A stretch of 64,000 nt of DNA from Amycolatopsis sp. WQ 127309 (lineage in GTDB: Bacteria; Actinomycetota; Actinomycetes; Mycobacteriales; Pseudonocardiaceae): contig NZ_CP095481.1 of NCBI RefSeq assembly GCF_023023025.1, forward strand, positions 9,933,001 through 9,997,000. Direction: 5' to 3'. The notes under the pieces were generated by a model, which worked only from the letters and a program-made list of their open reading frames with translations, did no database searches and was not told the origin of the DNA. Positions 34,266 to 41,755 of this stretch are shown piece after piece. The position numbers and the translations under genes are program-made. The stretch's first letter is position 1. Each line of letters opens with the position of its first letter.

Positions 34266-35427
34266 TGGACCTCCTTCCCCGCCCGGCCGCCCGGCCGAGC
34301 TGTGCGACGGCTTGGTCGATGCAGGCCAGCAGCGCCTCGGCGTCGGCGATGTCGATCGCCGGGAACATGCCCATGCGCAGCTGATTCCGGCCGAAACTGC
34401 GATGGGGCTCCAAGTCGAGAACGCCGTGCGCCCGCAATCCGGCGATCAGTCCCGCCGCGTCGATGTGCTCGGCGAACTCAATGGTCGCGACCACCGGCGA
34501 CCGCTGTTTCGGTTCGGTGACAAACGGTGCCGCATAAGGCGAATCTTCGGCCCAGTCGTAAACCAGCTCCGCTGTGCTCGCCGCCTTGGCCGCGGCGCCA
34601 GGCAGTCCGCCGAGGCCGAGCAGCCAGTCGATCTGCTCGGCGAACAAGAACAGCGACGCCACCGACGGTGTGTTGAACGTGAGGTCACGAGCCGAGTGAT
34701 CGATGGCGGCAGGCAGACTGAAGAACTCCGGAATGTACCTGCCAGCCGCTGCGATTTCTTCGGCGCGGGCCACGGCGGCCGGCGACATCAGGGCGATCCA
34801 GAGTCCGCCGTCGGCACCGAAGCACTTCTGCGGTGCGAAGTAGTAGACGTCGAACTCCTCGGGCCGCACGAGCATGCCCCCCGCCGCGCTGGTGCCGTCG
34901 ACCAGCACCAGGGCATCGCCGCCGGCCCCGGGAACCCGGTGGATCGGCATGGCCACGCCGGTCGAGGTTTCATTCTGCGTCAGCGCGTAGGCGTCGACGT
35001 CCGGGTCACTCCGCGGATCCGGGTGGGTTCCGGGTGGGCTCTCGATCACCGACGGCTCCGCCAGCCAGGGCGTTGCCCGGTCGACCGCGGTGAAACGGCT
35101 GGAAAACTCACCGAAGGACAAGTGCTGGGCCCGGTTCCGGATGAGTCCGTGGGTGGCGATGTTCCAGAATGCGGTGCCGCCACCGTTGCCGAACACCACC
35201 TGGTAGTCCGAGGGCAGTTCGAACAGCTCTCGCAGCCCCGCGCGGACCCGGCCGAGCAACACGCGCACCGCACCGCGGCGGTACGAGGTCCCGAGGAAGT
35301 CCGCGCCGCGCGAGGCCAGCGCGTCCAGTTGCTCGGGCCGTACCTTGGCCGGACCGCAGCCGAATCGACCATCGGCGGGCAACAAGCCGTCCGGGAGGCT
35401 GAAATTCACTACTCGATCGTCGGGCAC
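34258..35427 (-). CDS. SerC-like (phosphoserine) aminotransferase
   Basis: 389 residues from GTG 35427. Class V PLP fold of actinobacterial SerC: VFGNGGGTAFWNIATHGL near the phosphate-binding site, LTQNETSTGVAMPI, LVDGTSAAGG with the pyridine-N Asp, and YYFAPQKCFGADGGLW with the Schiff-base Lys. C-terminal RNQLRMGMFPAI fits substrate binding. Housekeeping SerC makes phosphoserine; this copy sits in a biosynthetic operon and probably aminates a 3-keto-phosphate pathway intermediate. It is the first gene of the operon SerC-oxidase-aldolase B-Nudix B-HAD-MFS. Confidence 0.9.
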   Translation of the reverse strand: MPDDRVVNFSLPDGLLPADGRFGCGPAKVRPEQLDALASRGADFLGTSYRRGAVRVLLGRVRAGLRELFELPSDYQVVFGNGGGTAFWNIATHGLIRNRAQHLSFGEFSSRFTAVDRATPWLAEPSVIESPPGTHPDPRSDPDVDAYALTQNETSTGVAMPIHRVPGAGGDALVLVDGTSAAGGMLVRPEEFDVYYFAPQKCFGADGGLWIALMSPAAVARAEEIAAAGRYIPEFFSLPAAIDHSARDLTFNTPSVASLFLFAEQIDWLLGLGGLPGAAAKAASTAELVYDWAEDSPYAAPFVTEPKQRSPVVATIEFAEHIDAAGLIAGLRAHGVLDLEPHRSFGRNQLRMGMFPAIDIADAEALLACIDQAVAQLGRAAGRGRRSNA

Positions 35428-35480
35428 AACACAGGATCGTAAGGCTTACCCACGGCGGAGTCCGCGTCCGACAGCTCTTA

Positions 35481-35520
35481 TGTGGGACAATTATGGAGCA
35501 TATATGGACTACCTGTGGAC
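35481..35520. promoter_or_regulatory. SARP box: four heptamers with 11-bp period
   Basis: TGTGGGA (35481), TATGGAG (35492), TATGGAC (35503) and TGTGGAC (35514) are direct repeats spaced exactly 11 bases apart in the 196-bp divergent region between the SerC-like gene and the UDP-glucose dehydrogenase gene. Heptamers at one-turn spacing are the known recognition pattern of SARP activators, and a SARP gene is in the cluster. The surrounding DNA is AT-richer than its neighbours. Confidence 0.75.
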
Positions 35521-35623
35521 CTTCGAGAAATTGACGATTGTCAGCCGGTTTCCCACTTGACCTCGACGAGCGGGACGACGCAGTATCGGACCTGCAGCCC
35601 GTGCCGCCGAGGGGATCCCAGCT

Positions 35624-36958
35624 ATGCGAATCACCGTTCTCGGGACCGGCTACCTGGGTGCCACACACGCAGCCTGCATGGCCGAAATGGGGTTCGAAGT
35701 TCTCGGCATGGACACCGATCCGGAGAAGATTTCCGCACTCTCCGCCGGAACTCCGCCGTTCTACGAGCCAGGCCTCGAAAGCCTTATCCGAAGTCATCTG
35801 AAGTCCGGAAGACTGCGTTTCACGTCCTCGTACAGGGATATCAAGGAGTTCACCGCCGGCGAGCCGGCCATACATTTTCTCTGCGTCGGGACGCCGGAGA
35901 GGAAGACCGACAGGGCAGCAGATCTGCGTTTTCTCCAAGAAGCGATCGACCGGCTGGCCCCCACCCTGAACGGGCCGAGCCTGGTGGTCGGCAAATCGAC
36001 GGTCCCGGTCGGGACGGCCGAGCAGCTCGCCCGCCGCCTGAGCCGGCGCGCGCCCGCCGGCGCACACGTAGAACTGGCGTGGAATCCGGAATTCCTGCGG
36101 GAGGGCTTCGCCATCGGCGACACACTCAGACCAGCTCGGCTGGTGTTCGGGGTGAATTCACCGCAGGCCGAATCCCTCCTGCGCGAGGTCTACCGGATCC
36201 CCCTCGCCCGCGGCGTGCCACTGGTAGTCACCGATCTGCCCACGGCGGAACTGGTCAAGGTGTCCGCCAACGCGTTCCTGGCCACCAAGATCTCGTTCAT
36301 CAACGCCATCGCCGAGATCTGCGAGACCACCGGCGCCGATGTCACCCACCTCGCCCGCGCTCTCGCTCACGACCCGCGCATCGGCGGGCAGTATCTGCTG
36401 CCCGGCCTGGGTTTCGGTGGCGGCTGTCTGCCCAAGGACCTCCGGGCCTTCCGGTTCAGGGCCGACGAGCTCGGCGTCGGGCACTCGCTGGGATTCCTAC
36501 GCGAGGTGGATGCCATCAACCTCCGTCGGCGGCGCCGGGCGGTCGACCTCACGCGCGAACAGTGCGGCGGCTCCCTCCGCGGCAAACGTGTGACCGTCTG
36601 GGGCGCGGCATTCAAGCCCGGCTCCGATGACATCCGCGATTCGCCCGCACTCAGTGTCGCCGCGTCCATCCAGCTCCAGGGCGGAGAGGTGACTGTATAC
36701 GACCCAAAGGCCTCCGACAACGCACGCAAGGACTTCCCGAACCTGAACTACGCGAGCTCCGCGGTCGAGGCCGCGACTGGCGCCGAGGTGCTGTTGCACC
36801 TCACCGAGTGGCGGGAGTTTCAGGAGCTCGATCCGGAGATGGTCGGCGCCGTGGTCGCCAACCGCCAGGTCATCGACGGCCGCAACACGCTGGACGCCCA
36901 GCGGTGGAACGCGGCCGGCTGGACCCTTCACGCACTCGGGCGCCCGACTCGTCGATGA
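35624..36958 (+). CDS. UDP-glucose 6-dehydrogenase
   Basis: 444 residues from ATG 35624. The N-terminal Rossmann fold starts MRITVLGTGYLGATHAACMA; FLCVGTPERK, VVGKSTVPVGTAEQL, ELAWNPEFLREGFAI and the catalytic GFGGGCLPKD (Cys) are all intact, and the C-terminal UDP-binding domain has VTVWGAAFKPGSDDIRDSPA. It oxidises UDP-glucose to UDP-glucuronate with 2 NAD+. It is divergent from the SerC operon with a SARP-like array between. UDP-glucuronate could be a donor for the GT4 enzyme or a precursor of the core. Confidence 0.93.
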   Translation: MRITVLGTGYLGATHAACMAEMGFEVLGMDTDPEKISALSAGTPPFYEPGLESLIRSHLKSGRLRFTSSYRDIKEFTAGEPAIHFLCVGTPERKTDRAADLRFLQEAIDRLAPTLNGPSLVVGKSTVPVGTAEQLARRLSRRAPAGAHVELAWNPEFLREGFAIGDTLRPARLVFGVNSPQAESLLREVYRIPLARGVPLVVTDLPTAELVKVSANAFLATKISFINAIAEICETTGADVTHLARALAHDPRIGGQYLLPGLGFGGGCLPKDLRAFRFRADELGVGHSLGFLREVDAINLRRRRRAVDLTREQCGGSLRGKRVTVWGAAFKPGSDDIRDSPALSVAASIQLQGGEVTVYDPKASDNARKDFPNLNYASSAVEAATGAEVLLHLTEWREFQELDPEMVGAVVANRQVIDGRNTLDAQRWNAAGWTLHALGRPTRR

Positions 36959-37069
36959 CCGCGGTCGGAGGTGGCAGTCGCTGCGGCTTTGATCAACGGC
37001 AGGAGATCGCGGGCCCGCCGGATGCTGCGACGCCGGTCTGGTTACAGGACCACGGAGAACGGCGGCCTC

Positions 37070-37170
37070 GACGGGTTCCGCGGCCAGCGTCGTCCGCCAG
37101 CCGGTCAGGTAGGTCAGCGGAGGCTCGCCGACGAAACGCGCGAAGCGCGCGGCGAACTGAGACAGGACTT
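37070..37170 (-). pseudogene. AraC-family regulator fragment
   Basis: The minus strand encodes VLSQFAARFARFVGEPPLTY followed by LTGWRTTLAAE, the second recognition helix and following strand of AraC/XylS regulators of the cupin-AraC group (compare the usual RSAFxRAFxRxVGExPxxYLxxWRM). Nothing homologous flanks it, so only a fragment remains. Confidence 0.6.
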
Positions 37171-37449
37171 CAGCTGTCCCAGGGCGAGCAACCCCCGACG
37201 AGCTCATGAAAGGCCGACTGATCCACGGGGACAGTTTCTCCAGACGTCGGCAACCGTCTTTGCCGACCTCCGGCTATCGATCACGAGCACTGGACTCGAC
37301 AGCTTACGCGACGCGTCTCTACCTGGCCCGTTAGCACGGAGAAGCGAAAGGCGACGCTCGTCTGGTCGCTTCCTCACGGATAGCAACGTCTTCTACGTTC
37401 CGGAGCGCGCCGAGGCCTCAACCGAAAGCAAAGGGACACTCAGCCGCGG

Positions 37450-37680
37450 AAGCCGCAACTCGGCCTGCCCGACAGCACTCCGCTGCCCGGAGTGAAGGTT
37501 TACCTGCGGAACCACGTAACCGGAGCGGTCGTCGCCCGCGCGGTGACCGGCAGCGGCGGCGGCTTCACGTTCCGGGATGTGCCGGCCGATCTGTACGACT
37601 TCGGGATCGTGGATCTCATCGGAGCCTCGCACGAGAGGGTGGAGTTCGACGACCATGCCTGGAGGTCGCATCCACCGTGA
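37450..37680 (+). pseudogene. SdrD-B/carboxypeptidase-regulatory-like domain fragment
   Basis: The frame ending at the stop 37678-37680 encodes LGLPDSTPLPGVKVYLRNH, TGAVVARAVTGSGGGFTF, then RDVPADLYDFGIV. This is the Ca-binding SdrD B-like/transthyretin-type fold used as stalks in actinobacterial surface proteins. No signal peptide or start precedes it. Probable remnant of a wall protein gene. Confidence 0.5.
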
Positions 37681-37727
37681 GGGCCTGGCTGCCCAGCTAA
37701 GCGAGCGGCCGGCGTCGTTTGTTGATT

Positions 37728-37768
37728 GGCTCGGGAGGAGTGCCCTCTCCTGCGCCCCCTCCCGAGCC
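37728..37768. terminator. Hairpin terminator
   Basis: GGCTCGGGAGG (37728-37738) pairs perfectly with CCTCCCGAGCC (37758-37768) across a 19-base loop. It lies between the surface-domain fragment and the convergent sigma-factor gene. Confidence 0.6.
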
Positions 37769-37909
37769 GGAAACCCGTTGCCCACCGGGGGTTGAGAGCG
37801 GACCGGGTCCCCGGAAGAGTCCACTGTGGTCGCTCCCGGCTGGACCACTGTGGATCGCCTTCTACGACCAGAGTGCACCACAAAAATCTTGCCAGACCGC
37901 TGATCGGCA

Positions 37910-38488
37910 TCAGCATCGGTACCACGCGGCAAGGAGGCGCCGCAGGGTAGCCAGCGCGTGAGCCTGCTTGAAGCGGACCCAGCCCGGGTTCTGCCCGAGC
38001 ACCTCGCAGGTGTCGGTGACGGTGAGCCCGACGATCACCCGCAGCACGACGACTTCCCGCTCGCTGGCGGAGAGTACGGCCAGCATCCGCCACACCTGCG
38101 AACCATCGCTGGCGTGCTCACTCGGGCAGCGCCGCGTGCCGGGCAGCCGGTTCCACGCCGGCATCCGTATCCGCGAGCACGGCGCCATCGTGGCCTTCGC
38201 CGAGCCGACCTGCCGCGCGGCGATCCCGTACACGAGCCGAAGCAGATCCTGGTACCGCCCGGACGCGCTAGGAAGATCCACCAGCACGGCCAGACAGATA
38301 TCCTGCGCCAGGTCGTCCGCGGCCACGAACGTTCCATCGTGCTGACCGATACGCGCGCGGCAGTACCGCATCACCAGCGGCCGCACCGTCTGCAGCACCC
38401 GCTCGACCGCTTCCGGCGCGCCCTCGACCGCGCTCTGCACCACAAAGTCCAGCTCGTGGTCGCGCTCGGCCTGCACCCGGTCGAACAT
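37910..38488 (-). CDS. SigD-like ECF sigma factor, partly degraded
   Basis: 192 residues starting MFDRVQAERDHELDF. Region 2 is good: VERVLQTVRPLVMRYCRARI, then DDLAQDICLAVLVDLP. Region 4 is good: LSASEREVVVLRVIVGLTVT, then GQNPGWVRFKQAHALATLRR. The linker between them (SAKATMAPCSRIRMPAWNRL) is unlike the usual DAHRAAxR stretch and suggests compensating frameshifts. The mycobacterial/actinomycete SigD group controls stress and late-growth genes. Activity of this copy is doubtful. Confidence 0.65.
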   Translation of the reverse strand: MFDRVQAERDHELDFVVQSAVEGAPEAVERVLQTVRPLVMRYCRARIGQHDGTFVAADDLAQDICLAVLVDLPSASGRYQDLLRLVYGIAARQVGSAKATMAPCSRIRMPAWNRLPGTRRCPSEHASDGSQVWRMLAVLSASEREVVVLRVIVGLTVTDTCEVLGQNPGWVRFKQAHALATLRRLLAAWYRC

Positions 38489-38760
38489 GCTCGGCAGCTC
38501 CCAGCCCGACGCGACCGGCTCCGGCGGCTCGCCGCCGGAAAGCCGCCCGGCGTGACCGACCAGCCGCGCTGGCGCTCGGGGGGAGCGCCGGTGGCCGCGG
38601 CCACCGCGACCATCTCGGTGAGCTCCTTGCTGGCCCGCTCGGCAGCGGCCCGCTGCACGGCGTGGAGCACTGCGGCGTGGTCGACGTCGGCGTTGATCGA
38701 CTGTACGAAGCTCTCGTCGGCCTCGGCCAGCCAGCTGTCGAACTCCTCGTCCGAGGTCAT
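38371..38760 (-). CDS. Possible small anti-sigma-like protein, uncertain
   Basis: From ATG 38760, MTSDEEFDSWLAEADESFVQ continues through a helical Ala/Glu-rich region (HAAVLHAVQRAAAERASKEL), which looks like real coding. After about residue 65 the frame turns Arg/Ser/Cys-rich and overlaps the SigD-like gene in another frame, so the true C-terminus is probably lost to a frameshift. Position between two sigma-type genes suggests an anti-sigma or accessory role, but no zinc or membrane motif is visible. Confidence 0.35.
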   Translation of the reverse strand: MTSDEEFDSWLAEADESFVQSINADVDHAAVLHAVQRAAAERASKELTEMVAVAAATGAPPERQRGWSVTPGGFPAASRRSRSRRAGSCRACSTGCRPSATTSWTLWCRARSRARRKRSSGCCRRCGRW

Positions 38761-39062
38761 CGCGTCCGCCTCCGCGGCTTCGTCGTGTCCAGCGTCTGTT
38801 CCGCGTCCTGCGCGGCGCGCAGCTGCTTCATTCGCTCGCGCGCGTGCCGTAGGTTCGATCGGACGGTCGTGGGCGTCGACCCGGTCATCGCGGCGATCGC
38901 CGCGGGATCGAACCCGTCCAGGCTCCAGGCCATCACCACGCGCTGGACATCGGGCAGCTGCCGAAGGAGCTCGACGACCAGCGGCTGTTCCTCTACCACA
39001 GCGCGCGGCCGGTCGTCGGCCCGGTCGGTCGTCGACCAGCACCCGGCGATCGCCGCCTTCAC
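38757..39062 (-). pseudogene. ECF sigma factor fragment (region 4)
   Basis: Encodes LLRQLPDVQRVVMAWSLDGF then DPAAIAAMTGSTPTTVRSNL and RHARERMKQL, a sigma-70 region 4.2 helix-turn-helix. The frame is open upstream to about 39160 (AWEGLFEDAAQIKRTVGSRI) but contains no region 2, so the core-binding part is missing. It overlaps the next gene by 4 bases (ATGA). Confidence 0.6.
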
Positions 39063-39176
39063 GCTGCGCGAGCCCTCCGCGAGCAGCCGGAACGCGATCC
39101 TGCTGCCGACCGTGCGCTTGATTTGTGCGGCATCCTCGAAGAGGCCCTCCCACGCCGAGAAACACGTGGATGCAGG

Positions 39177-39737
39177 ATGTCGAGAACATGGAGTGGCGCC
39201 GAGGCCGATACGCCTGAATACCCGACAACATCTGAGCCAGCGATTGGTACTTTCTCAGTTGGTGTTGTCCCTCAGTCAGCTGATCGGATCGTCGCGGCAC
39301 TTGCTCTACCCGCTCGAAAGCGAAGCCTGGACGCAGTCGTTCCCTTGCCAGTAGCAGATCTCGGGCCTCTGGTGGACGGCGGCTCTGTCATCGTCGGTTT
39401 GGTCCGAGTCGCCGGAAACGGCGTGGTGGCGGCGCGGGTGGCTCTGGAACAGCTGGGCTGGGCCGTCGGCTTGCCGATTCGACTCGCAGTGTCTTCGGGG
39501 TTGCTCGTCGTGGCACCGTGCGCCACGCGAGAGCAGGCGTCCGTGCCTCCGAAGATGAGCCTGACTCTCCCGGCCCGGTTGCGTGCACAGTGCCGGATAC
39601 GCCCCGGCGACCAAGTGCTGCTGGCGGCGCTGCCAGAGCACGATCTCCTGGTCGTCTACCCGCAACACGTCCTCCATGAGATGGTCACCGCCTATCACGC
39701 CGAGCTGGCGAGCACGCCACATCGGACAGCCGAATGA
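39177..39737 (+). CDS. AbrB/MazE-fold protein 1
   Basis: 186 residues from ATG 39177 (MSRTWSGAEADTPE). The first about 55 residues are variable. Then comes a beta module LPVADLGPLVDGGSVIVGLV with LGWAVGLPIRLAV, and a C-terminal SpoVT/AbrB-type module PPKMSLTLPARLRAQCRI, RPGDQVLLAALPEHDLLVVY. It aligns over its whole length with the protein at 40755-41225 on the other side of the integrase. AbrB-fold proteins bind DNA as dimers or act as antitoxins. It is convergent with the integrase gene; the stop lies in the shared terminator stem. Confidence 0.75.
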   Translation: MSRTWSGAEADTPEYPTTSEPAIGTFSVGVVPQSADRIVAALALPARKRSLDAVVPLPVADLGPLVDGGSVIVGLVRVAGNGVVAARVALEQLGWAVGLPIRLAVSSGLLVVAPCATREQASVPPKMSLTLPARLRAQCRIRPGDQVLLAALPEHDLLVVYPQHVLHEMVTAYHAELASTPHRTAE

Positions 39738-39738
39738 C

Positions 39739-39770
39739 GGCGGGCGCGGCGGTTTCCCGCCGCGCCCGCC
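39739..39770. terminator. Bidirectional terminator between AbrB1 and integrase
   Basis: GGCGGGCGCGGCGG-TTTC-CCGCCGCGCCCGCC: perfect 14-base stem with a 4-base loop, extended by ATGAC/GTCAT outside. The stop codons of the convergent genes (39735-39737 and 39773-39775) lie in the extended stem bases. Confidence 0.8.
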
Positions 39771-39772
39771 GG

Positions 39773-40648
39773 TCATCGCTCCGCCTCAGCCCGCGCAGTC
39801 CTGGCAGGCGCAAGCGGGTGCGGTTCCCCGGTCAGCGCTGCAAGGGCCTCGGCGACCTCGCTGATGTCGGCTTTCACGTAGCTGGTGGTGGTCAGGTCGC
39901 TGCCGGACTCGGCGTGTCCGGCGTAGGCACGGGCGACGCCCATGCCGAAGTTGCGCTCCACCCAGGTCAGGGTGGTGTGGCGAAGCCAGTGCGCGCTGAC
40001 CTGCAGAGCCCTGGCCCACTCGAGCTCGTTCTGGACCCGGCCGAAGATGTAGTCGTAGCGACGGGACGTGATCGGCTTGCCGCTGCTGTAGCGCAGCAGC
40101 TGGCCTTGTGGGTCGCCGCTGCCGCGCTCCTCATCGTGGGCGATGAGGTGACGCATCAAGGTGGGCGAGACAGGCTGCCAGCGCTCGGTCTCGCCTTTCT
40201 CCCGCAACAGGACCGTGCACTGCCTACGGTCGAGGTCGCGGGGCCGCAGGGCGAGGGCGCCGCCGCGGCGGCAGGCGCTCTCCTCGTGCAGGCGGCAGAT
40301 CAGCGAGTCCAGCTCCGGGTCATCGCCGGTGCTGGCCACTACGTCGTTCAGCTCGGCCAGCCGGTTGCCTGCCAGGGCACGACGAGTCGAGGCATTACGG
40401 CTGGGCTTGGTGACGCGCGTGGCGGGATTGCGGCGTTCATCGAGCCGGCCGTCGTTGACCAGGTGCTTGTAGAGGCAGCGCATGGTCTTGATCTCGCTGG
40501 CGATGATGGTGTCCATGCGCCGATCACCCCACTTGGCTTCGGCCTTATTCCAGTACGAGCCGTAGGAGGCGGCCGTGCTCGGAGAGACCAGGCCGGCCAC
40601 GACCGGGATCCACTCGCGGATCGTGGGCATCGGCCGCTGATCGGGCAT
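39773..40648 (-). CDS. Tyrosine recombinase/integrase
   Basis: 291 residues from ATG 40648 (MPDQRPMPTIREW). The core-binding domain includes VSPSTAASYGSYWNKAEAKW; catalytic residues are Arg in ESACRRGGALALRPRDLD, the HxxR box HWLRHTTLTW, a His in AYAGHAESGSD and the Tyr in TTTSYVKADI. It should perform site-specific recombination. Bases 40649-40758 encode a plausible N-terminus in another frame (MNAPATPQDLEAARLLLSRL, GVDPADLVSDA), so a one-base frameshift seems to have removed about 30 residues. That upstream ATG overlaps the AbrB2 stop. No att site was identified. Confidence 0.85.
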   Translation of the reverse strand: MPDQRPMPTIREWIPVVAGLVSPSTAASYGSYWNKAEAKWGDRRMDTIIASEIKTMRCLYKHLVNDGRLDERRNPATRVTKPSRNASTRRALAGNRLAELNDVVASTGDDPELDSLICRLHEESACRRGGALALRPRDLDRRQCTVLLREKGETERWQPVSPTLMRHLIAHDEERGSGDPQGQLLRYSSGKPITSRRYDYIFGRVQNELEWARALQVSAHWLRHTTLTWVERNFGMGVARAYAGHAESGSDLTTTSYVKADISEVAEALAALTGEPHPLAPARTARAEAER

Positions 40649-40754
40649 GCCGTCTTCGTTGGTCCGGCGTCGGAGACGAGGTCGGCCGGGTCGACGCCGA
40701 GACGTGAGAGCAGCAGCCGGGCCGCTTCGAGGTCTTGCGGGGTCGCGGGTGCGT

Positions 40755-41225
40755 TCATGATGCCTCCTCCTCGGGGGCGGCCAGTGAGGTGTGGGAGGTG
40801 CGCAGCATCGCCTGCACGGCGGCTTCCGGGTGGACGATGAGGACGTCGTGGGCGGGGTCGGCGACCAGCAGCAGCCGGCTGCCCGCCAAGGCGCCGCAGC
40901 CTTTGCGGACCGGGGCGGGGAGGACGACGTAGGGCTTGCGGGGCATGACGAACACCCCGTCCGGGCGTCGGCGGATCACGACCGAGGTCTGGATAAGGGT
41001 GATCAGCAGGCGGTCACCGGGGCTCCAGCCGAGCGCGGCGACAGCGCCGCGGTCCTGCAGCCGTCCCCCGCCGTCCATCAGCGCGATCGACAGCCGCGGA
41101 CCGTCGACAGCGCCCAAGTCGCGCAGTGGCGGGAGGCCCATGGGGACGGGAGGAGACGACGACTCAGCCTGAGACGGCGTGGCGATCCGGCCGGGCAGGA
41201 CCAGGGGTGAGAGGAAGGTGCTCAC
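40755..41225 (-). CDS. AbrB/MazE-fold protein 2
   Basis: 156 residues from GTG 41225 with GGGGAGG upstream. Module 1 is LRDLGAVDGPRLSIALMDGG with AVAALGWSPGDRLLITL; module 2 is RKPYVVLPAPVRKGCGAL with SRLLLVADPAHDVLIVHPEA. It is paralogous to AbrB1 (shared LPAxLRxxC, HDLLxVxP, LGWxxG). It is coupled to the integrase N-terminal ORF (ATGA overlap), so it likely regulates the integrase or acts at att DNA. Confidence 0.78.
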   Translation of the reverse strand: MSTFLSPLVLPGRIATPSQAESSSPPVPMGLPPLRDLGAVDGPRLSIALMDGGGRLQDRGAVAALGWSPGDRLLITLIQTSVVIRRRPDGVFVMPRKPYVVLPAPVRKGCGALAGSRLLLVADPAHDVLIVHPEAAVQAMLRTSHTSLAAPEEEAS

Positions 41226-41755
41226 GACATGCCTCCCCGGCGAGCTGCGCGAGGGGAGGGCGCGTTCATGATCAGCGTAGCCGAGGCGGGCTGGGGCTGA
41301 ACGCGAGAAAGACTCGCCGTGGCGGGCCAGTTACTCTGTGGTTTGGGAGATCTCCCACGTATTTGTGTCCGAGGACGATCTTGCACGTTAACCACAGAAA
41401 TCCAACTCGTGCGTTGAGTTCTGCATACAAGCGGTCGGGTCACTCGGCGGCGGCCACTGGTACGTCTTCCCGGACGACATCGCCTACTACCAGCCCGACG
41501 AAGGCAACCTCCGCCCAGTCTTGATCGCCGCCCACACCTCGCGGCCAGCCCACGCGGACTAAGACATCCGGCTGACGTCCTCCGCGACCTGGGCCACCGC
41601 TAACCGCAACGACACGCTGGGAACGGCACGCATCCTCATCGCCCCAGGTCGCTCGGCCTCAACAGATATCGCGACACGCATACCGCAGTTCGTCGCCGTT
41701 GGCAGACCCGAGCTGTATCCTGTCCTGTTCACCAGGTTCGGAGAAGGGCTCGGTA
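41226..41755. other. Intergenic between AbrB2 and the 41756 gene
   Basis: Contains the divergent promoters and a palindrome (41344-41357). A short open stretch at about 41440-41560 encodes GGHWYVFPDDIAYYQPDEGN followed by LRPVLIAAHTSRPAHAD and a stop, probably debris of an older gene. No intact gene was seen. Confidence 0.5.
41344..41357. promoter_or_regulatory. Perfect 14-bp palindrome upstream of AbrB2
   Basis: TGGGAGATCTCCCA is fully self-complementary and is nested between CTGTGGTT (41336-41343) and its reverse complement AACCACAG (41390-41397). It lies about 120 bases before the AbrB2 start; possible AbrB operator or recombination-linked site. Confidence 0.45.

Larger units (their letters stand above)
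36959..37909. other. Gene-debris zone, no intact gene
   Basis: About 950 bases right of the biosynthetic cluster. It holds an AraC C-terminal fragment (minus, about 37070-37170), a surface-protein domain fragment (plus, 37450-37680) and a strong hairpin (37728-37768). Frames between them are short and unassignable. Confidence 0.55.
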
